The notes under the pieces are model-generated. The model was not told the DNA's origin and ran no database searches. It saw only the letters and a program-made list of their open reading frames with translations. The position numbers were made by a program, and so were the translations under genes. From Rhabdophis nuchalis (lineage: Eukaryota > Chordata > Lepidosauria > Squamata > Natricidae), in assembly GCA_039707465.1 (NCBI GenBank), contig CM077648.1, positions 75,389,119 through 75,453,118 of the forward strand: DNA of 64,000 bases, in the 5' to 3' direction. Of the stretch, positions 58,435-64,000 are shown in pieces. How positions within the stretch are numbered: position 1 is the first letter of the stretch; the number at the start of each line of letters is the position of its first letter.

Positions 58435-58830
58435 TTAAATGTTTATCGAGAAATCTGTTAATTTAATGCCAAGTAAGTCAGTCCCTTTCTTGGATGGGTG
58501 CAAACCATCTCTTTTGTACAGTTTTTCTTTGGACCAGTTATAGACATCATGACTAACAAAACCAAAGCCTGCCTTTTTACACCACTCCTTTAGCCACACA
58601 TTAAACTCTGCTACATGCTGGCCCTTCCCTTTTTCTTCCTTATATACAGGTAAAACCTCTGAAAAGATAAGCCTACAACCTATACTACTAAGTTCATACG
58701 CCCAAACTCTGGAAATCATTCTACACAGAAAGTCCATCTTTTGGTGACAGATCATTTGTGCCAAGATATATAATAGCATCAATATCACAGTCCTTTCTGG
58801 TATTCTTGATTATCTTAAGAATACTAGTAC
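58435..58830 (-). pseudogene. CR1 ORF1, SGNH/GDSL-type esterase domain
   Basis: On the minus strand YLGTNDL (the Asn block of SGNH hydrolases) is followed, after a frameshift, by RMISRVWAYELSSIGCRLIFSEVLPV, WLKEWCKKAGFGFVSHD and DGLHPSKKGTDLL. The last block has the catalytic Asp and His of SGNH/GDSL esterases. Such an esterase domain is known in ORF1 of CR1 LINEs; it is thought to act on lipids or in RNP formation. The Ser block should lie upstream, but I did not identify it. Confidence 0.75.
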
Positions 58831-58920
58831 TAAAAATACTAAGAATACTAAGAATTACTAGATTAGAACTCTCCCCCAATTTACAGATGCTGCCTGAAAT
58901 TGATAAGACCTAATCATTTT

Positions 58921-59522
58921 CATGCTGAAGGCTTTTTTCCCCTCTTCCTAAATTGCTCAGGTGAAGTGTGCTAAGTCAACAGCTGGCACAAGCTCATTCC
59001 TTTTGATGAATATTCCCCATTGTGTGGCTGCTTACTCTCTTGTAATCCCTTTCTCTACAATGAATATAATACAAAGATTACCATTTTGCTAATTATCCCA
59101 GCATGGAGTGAGTATTCCAAAGGATGGGAGAGTGGGGGAAAAGAGCTATGAGATTTGTCCTTTTATCTGGTTTCTTTATGCTGCTGAGAGGCCCGCACTG
59201 CCTATCCAAGGCAGTTCATGGTTACTCCAGGCTTTTTTCCCAGAATCTGTCTTGTGCCACTATGCAAGCCTCATATGATTTGGAGAATGAAGCCTCTGAA
59301 GCACCATGAGAACAGGCTGCATTCATCAATGCTCTGAAGGAGAATAATGATGTTTAAGTATGCTGCAAGTTTCATTTAGGCTTTATCTCCAGCAATCAAC
59401 ATTTTGTATGCTCCGTAAGGTACAAAAGAGGCCAGTTTTATGGCTTCCTGTCTTTCTATTTCAAATATGAAGCAATTTATTGAATGAGATTACCTACTGT
59501 TATTTATGTTCCAGAAACTTTC
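58921..59522. other. Intron DNA, no gene seen
   Basis: No coding region was recognised. Confidence 0.4.
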
Positions 59523-59530
59523 TTCTACAG

Positions 59531-59619
59531 CAGGGGTCTCCAACCTTTGCAACTTTAAGTCTGAAGGACTTCAGCTCCCAGAATTCTCCAGCCAGCTTTG
59601 CAAAGGTTGGAGACCCCTG
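59531..59619. mobile_element. hAT hairpin MITE (CAGGGG family), copy 6, shortened
   Basis: CAGGGGTCTCCAACC to GGTTGGAGACCCCTG, flanked by perfect 8-mers TTCTACAG. The right arm is mostly deleted, leaving 89 bp, yet both ends and both target copies are intact. Confidence 0.9.
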
Positions 59620-59627
59620 TTCTACAG

Positions 59628-60440
59628 GACAAAAAGGTAGTAAAGGGAGAATAGGTTGCCTGTTTATAAGATGAGAAGTTCAGTTTCTTTGCTACTATCA
59701 TGGGCTTTTACAGTTCCCCTTTTCCTGCAATATTTTAGCCTCTTTCTGCTTCTGCTTCTCCTGGTTTCTTTGTTTATTTCCATAAATCTGATTTTATATG
59801 CACGGACCTTAAAAATAAGAGTTTTGATTTTATTACTGTGGCATTGTTTGTAGCTGAATCCTTTGTTTCCTTAAAGAAATTACTGGTATTTTTTTTTTAA
59901 TTAAGGGAAAAAATTAGCATGGCATGATAATACATGATTTTTAAAAAAAAGTATACAGGAAACTAAAAGTCACTGGCAAATTGAAGATTGTAGTTGTTCT
60001 TTTCTCAAGAATTTATATCCTGCATAAGGCTATGCCTTAATTTCTCAGCAGATTAGCACTGTTTTGCTGTAAAGGAGCCATACAAATGTTCTGAGCATTA
60101 ATGGGAACAAATAGTGTGTTTCAAGATACAAAATGCAAAATAGTATTCTAGAATATTTATGGTGGGCTGCCTTTCTCTAAATTCTACATTTAAAGAAAAG
60201 TAGTGGAACATACACAAACACTATATATTCATAAATCATGTAGTTATATAGAATTTGATCAATAGAAAACACCACATACGTAGATTTTAAAGTCTGTTAT
60301 ATGCTGTATCCTTGTTACTTAGAATCATGCAAATGTTTACATGACAGAGCAGACAGATCATAATAGCACTTAAATAGAATACATGTACATTAACAATTCT
60401 TCTTAGATACCCACATGCACTCTTATTAGATACTTGTATG
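59628..60440. other. Intron DNA, no gene seen
   Basis: No coding region or repeat was recognised. Confidence 0.4.
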
Positions 60441-60590
60441 CCAGAGGTGGGTTGCTCTTGGATCAGGTAAACCAGTAGTAGCGGCGGAGACTCCGCCCAC
60501 CCACCCATATGCTTCTGCGTGCGAGTGCATGTGGGAGCGTGTCCAAACCAATAGTAGAAAAATTGGCAACCCAATTTTGCCAAGTGAACC
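60441..60590. mobile_element. Probable hAT remnant (GTGGGTT family)
   Basis: CAGAGGTGGGTTGCTCTTGG at the left resembles the ends of the GTGGGTT family, and the interior has CGGAGACTCCGCCCACCCA. The right end and a target duplication were not established. Confidence 0.4.
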
Positions 60591-60739
60591 ATTATGATGT
60601 GTTATGAACACTCAGAACCTGACTTTCTTTTCACAGACTAATACAAAGACTTCATGTAATATACTGCACCACTTATAAAGCAGTGTAGTCCAAATCTTTA
60701 GCGCAAGAACAAAATGTATGGCCTGTTATATTTATGTTT

Positions 60740-61125
60740 CTTATATTTATTTTATTTATCATATTTTACATTGCCAATTTCACTTAAGTGACTCGGTGGT
60801 TTACAACATAAAACAATATAAAACACAACTTAAAATCATATTTCAAAATAACATTAAAAACAAGGCTGTAATTTAAAAATGAGAATCAAAGTTAAATAAT
60901 TCAGAAGGCTAAAATGTTAACAAGGTGAGGGAATGTCCTTAAGCCAACAATCATCCCGGCGGTTGTGTCATATTCAGACCTTAGTGCTAATTGGCAAAGC
61001 CATGTCTTAATGTGTTCAATTTTATTTTTCCAACTTGTAAAATTGACGGAATCAAAATGTTCTAGCCTTCTTAGAGTTCTACACTTTATTTGCTTGTAAA
61101 ACAAAAAGTAAATTCAGTTACTAAA
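60740..61125 (-). mobile_element. Old LINE/SINE 3'-end remnant
   Basis: On the minus strand, TTGTAAACCACCGAGTCACTT and a (AAAT)-like end at 60740-60770 resemble diverged 3' ends of the L2-like group. The remaining sequence has no readable frame. Confidence 0.4.
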
Positions 61126-61394
61126 TGTATTTATTCAACCAAACACTATATACGTTTAATAAATGTGAAATAAATGCATCAAACAAGATGCTGCATTGTA
61201 TATATATTTGAAATGGCAAAATTAAGTTAGATCAGTAAAATACGGTGATTTCCCATTTTAAATGTTGTCCAAAATTCCATTCTTTTCCAAAGAATTTTTC
61301 TAGAAAAGTGATATCTTCTTAAAAACTTCAGCAAACGCCTCTAATTTGTATATTTGTTTTTTTAGACTTTTATCTCACTTTTTTACATACAACT

Positions 61395-61592
61395 CAAGGC
61401 CATGAACATGCCAATACTCCTCCTTGCTCTTATTTTCACCACAACAACTACCCTGTGAGGTAGGTTGGGTTGAGGAAGAGTGACTGGTCTAAAGTCACCT
61501 GGCCATTTTTTCTCACATGGTGGGACTAGAACACTCAATCTTCTGGTTTCTAGGCCAGCATCTTAAGCATTATATTAAACTGGCTCTGGATT
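61395..61592 (-). mobile_element. tRNA-derived SINE, diverged
   Basis: On the minus strand it has the box-B-like GTGTTCTAGTCCCACC and the conserved CCAACCTACCTCACAGGGTA and GTTGTTGTGGTGAAAAT. It belongs to the SINE type at 6108-6335. Confidence 0.65.
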
Positions 61593-61960
61593 AGCCTTAT
61601 GACTGATTTGTATCCTGTTCAAATACCTGAAAGGCTGCTATTTGCAATAAAATAATTGCTAAATCTGGTCTGCCACTAAATACACATTTTAGAACACTAG
61701 CAAATTGAAACTCAATCCAATAAAAATAGACATTAAACATCATCAGAGAGCCATGGTTCAGGGTTTTTTTAAAAATAACTTTTCATTTCTTTTAAAAATA
61801 GTTTAACTATTCAATTGCACCTCATAGCCTCATGCTCCCCTCCCTCCATTTCATTTGCTGTTATTATATTTTTCTTAGTTTGGCTATGTTCATTGGGAAT
61901 TATGAGAATTAAATTCAACATAAATGGGGGATCACCAGACCAGAAGACATTGCTGTAGAG

Positions 61961-62186
61961 CAGAGATAGTCAACTTTTTTATACCTACCGCCCACTTTTG
62001 TATCTCTGTTAGTAGTACAATTTTCTAACCACCCACTGGTTCCACTGCAGTGATGATTTATAAAGTAAGGAAGTCAATTAAATTAAAAAAAGGAAAGTGC
62101 TTCAGTGTCGGATAAAACCCCTACCGCCCACCATGAAAGCTGGAATGCCCACTAGTGGGCGGTAGGGACCAGGTTGACTACCACTG
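61961..62186. mobile_element. hAT MITE (TAGTCAAC family)
   Basis: The ends are CAGAGATAGTCAAC and GTTGACTACCACTG, with perfect 8-mers CTGTAGAG on both sides. Inner arms with CTACCGCCCAC pair with GTGGGCGGTAG. 226 bp, non-coding. Confidence 0.93.
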
Positions 62187-62482
62187 CTGTAGAGTAATCA
62201 CTTCTCAATAATGTTTAAAGATCTGATCAAATTTCTTAGCTCTGACTTTTGAGTGCTTTTTTTTTTAACTTTAAAGTTATTGGTGCTTTGGGATTAAGGT
62301 ATTTAATAATTGCCTGCTTTCTTATAAAACTGTATCATATTGGGGATCTGCCCTTTAAAGGAGATTTTATAGCTATTAGATTTCTTTTGCGGCATAAAGT
62401 TACTGAGCATGATTTCCAGCATTCTTACTACCTTGCATGTCTCAAAGGTTTTAAAATGATTTTTCATCTATACTGTGTATGT

Positions 62483-62511
62483 GTGAGTGTGTGTGTGTGT
62501 GTGTGTGTGTC
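62483..62511. repeat. (GT)n microsatellite
   Basis: About 14 GT units with one interruption. Confidence 0.9.
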
Positions 62512-62649
62512 CCTTTTCTATTTTGTTGAAGTTTTATAATAGGATGAAGTGGGGAGTCACCATGATTGTAATACATTGGATAGGATATAGGGATCTTTGT
62601 TTTATTATTTTTTAAACTAAAAATGGATATGAAACTTGCAAGATTTGAC

Positions 62650-64000
62650 TACCGTATTTATTCGAATATAACGCGCAAAATTTTGTACCCAAAAAAGAAC
62701 TCAAAGTTTGGGTGCGCGTTATAAACGAGGGTTCGGGTTTCTGCGCGGCGGCGGGGGGAGAAGCGGAGCCAGAAAGAGACGCGGGGGGGGGGGAGAGAAG
62801 CGGAGCCAGAAAGAGACGCAGGGGAGAGAAACGGAGCCCAGAAAAAGACGCGGGGGAGAGAAACGGAGCCCAGAAAGAGACGCAGGGGGGGGGGGAGAAG
62901 CGGAGCCAGAAAGAGATGCAGGGGAGAGAAACGGAGCCCAGAAAAAGACGCGGGGGAGAGAAACGGAGCCCAGAAAAAGACGTGGGGGAGAGAAACGGAG
63001 CCCAGAAAGAGCCGCGGGGGAGAGAAACGGAGCCCAGAAAGAGACACAGGGGGGGGGGGAGAAGCGGAGCCAGAAAGAGACGCAGGGGAGAGAAACGGAG
63101 CCCAGAAAGAGACGCAGGGGGGGGGAGAGAAGCGGAGCCAGAAAGAGATGCAGGGGAGAGAAACGGAGCCCAGAAAAAGACACGGGTGAGAGAAACGGAG
63201 CCCAGAAAGAGACGCAGGGGGGGGGGAGAAGCGGAGCCAGAAAGAGATGCAGGGGAGAGAAACGGAGCCCAGAAAAAGACGCGGGGGAGAGAAACGGAGC
63301 CCAGAAAGAGACGCAGGGGGGGGAGAAGCGGAGCCAGAAAGAGATGCAGGGGAGAGAAACGTAGCCCAGAAAAAGACGCGGGGGAGAGAAACGGAGCCCA
63401 GAAAAAGCCGCGGGGGAGAGAAACGGAGCCCAGAAAGAGACGCAGGGGGGGGGAGAAGCGGAGCCAGAAAGAGATGCAGGGGAGAGAAACGGAGCCCAGA
63501 AAGAGATGCGGGGGGGGGGGGGGGAGAAACGGAGCCAGAAAGAGACGCAAGGGGGGGGAGAAACGGAGCCACAAAGGTTTCCTCAGCTGAGGAGCCCTTT
63601 GCCCTGCCGGGCTGGTTAGGGTGGAACGGCATCGTTCCAATTTATTTCTAGGAGGATCCTCCTCTCCAATCTTGACCAATCCCTAGGCGGCTCAGAGGGG
63701 GTGGAAACCTGTTTCTTCGCAGGCGGCATTTGTCAAAAAGGCGGAGGAAATGCGTCGCGATCAGTCCCTTTCCCCTTTACCTCAGGCATGGGTGAGCGGG
63801 TAAACTTCACTCTGCATACAAAAGCAAAAATACTCCGGCCCTTAAACTTTTCGCCCTGTGAAGACATTTCCTTCTACCCCTTCTCCTCCTCACACCCATT
63901 TCTCCCATTGCCAGAAAAGTCAACTTTTTCTTTCCATGGTATCTCTGTCTATGAACCCCAAAACTAACCAGCCTCACTCGCGTTATACACGTGGTCGCCT
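62650..64000. mobile_element. TIR element with minisatellite, right end outside the window
   Basis: The left end TACCGTATTTATTCGAATAT is close to that of the element at 53281. It also has a subterminal stem: TATAACGCGCAAAATTT at 62667-62683 pairs with GGGTGCGCGTTATA at 62710-62723. The sequence CGCGTTATACACG near 63980 is probably the beginning of the right terminal region. The inside is a G-rich minisatellite followed by about 400 bp of unique sequence. No transposase. Confidence 0.6.
62740..63580. repeat. 32-bp G-rich minisatellite with higher-order units
   Basis: The basic unit is about 32 bp, with AGAGAAACGGAGCCCAGAAA as core and a GACGCGGGGG end. Variant units have GCGGAGCC, and G runs of 5 to 14 bases separate units. 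The variant block GCGGAGCCAGAAAGAGATGC recurs at about 62900, 63132, 63231, 63327 and 63457, so three-unit groups of 96-99 bp form a higher-order repeat. Long open frames on both strands (up to 355 codons) result from the absence of stops in the unit and are not genes. Confidence 0.92.

Noticed and set aside
62740..63580. CRISPR-like alternation of conserved and variable blocks
   Set aside because: Variable parts are G-run length changes and not unique spacers, units are directly adjacent, and the host is a vertebrate.
62612..63679. Open frames of 218-355 codons on both strands
   Set aside because: They cross the 32-bp G-rich minisatellite, are open in several frames at once, and have only Pro/Leu/Ser or Arg/Glu/Lys repeats. 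The unit simply lacks stop codons.

Overview
The window looks like a piece of one very long intron region of a squamate reptile, most likely a snake. The reasons are its repeat content: a Sauria-type SINE, a Bov-B/RTE LINE, CR1 and L2-like LINEs, Penelope-like elements, many young hAT hairpin elements with 8-bp target duplications, and CR1 tails running into GATA microsatellites. There is no bacterial or viral gene organisation.

The only host coding sequence I can support is one 127-nt exon on the + strand (30785-30911). It encodes 42 residues recognisable as part of TRHDE, the thyrotropin-releasing-hormone-degrading ectoenzyme, an M1 zinc aminopeptidase. It has good splice sites on both sides. 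Everything from 1 to 30784 is read as upstream intron and everything from 30912 to 64000 as downstream intron. I saw no second TRHDE exon.

Layout: 1-905 Penelope-like remnant; 4.1-4.6 kb a 300-bp inverted repeat with a tRNA-type SINE; 5.6-8.3 kb hAT elements, a SINE, an L2 tail and a TTAA-flanked element; 9-10.6 kb a probable LINE 3'UTR-like block; 11.6-16.4 kb hAT, Sauria SINE and TA-flanked elements; 17.0-18.8 kb a Bov-B LINE with an inverted 5' part next to a second Penelope-like remnant; 19.8-25.3 kb a degenerate Gypsy-type LTR element that carries two L2 copies inside its integrase gene; 25.7-30.5 kb hAT and L2 fragments; 30.8 kb the TRHDE exon; 31-46 kb hAT hairpins, a solo LTR-like sequence, a long L2 on the minus strand and microsatellites; 46.3-48.6 kb a long L2 on the plus strand; 49.1-52.6 kb CR1 sequences; 53.1-58.9 kb a mosaic minus-strand CR1 split by two DNA transposons; 59.5-62.2 kb hAT and SINE remnants; 62.65-64 kb a TIR element filled by a G-rich 32-bp minisatellite.

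All transposon genes here are broken by stops, frameshifts or deletions, except that one minus-strand L2 keeps a 628-codon open frame with intact reverse-transcriptase motifs. I did not find an undescribed gene system. The observations most worth checking are the nesting histories, a conserved inverted repeat around the TATA box of two LTR families, serial hAT insertion into one target site, a 5'-inverted Bov-B copy, and paired TIR elements that both carry expanded satellites.
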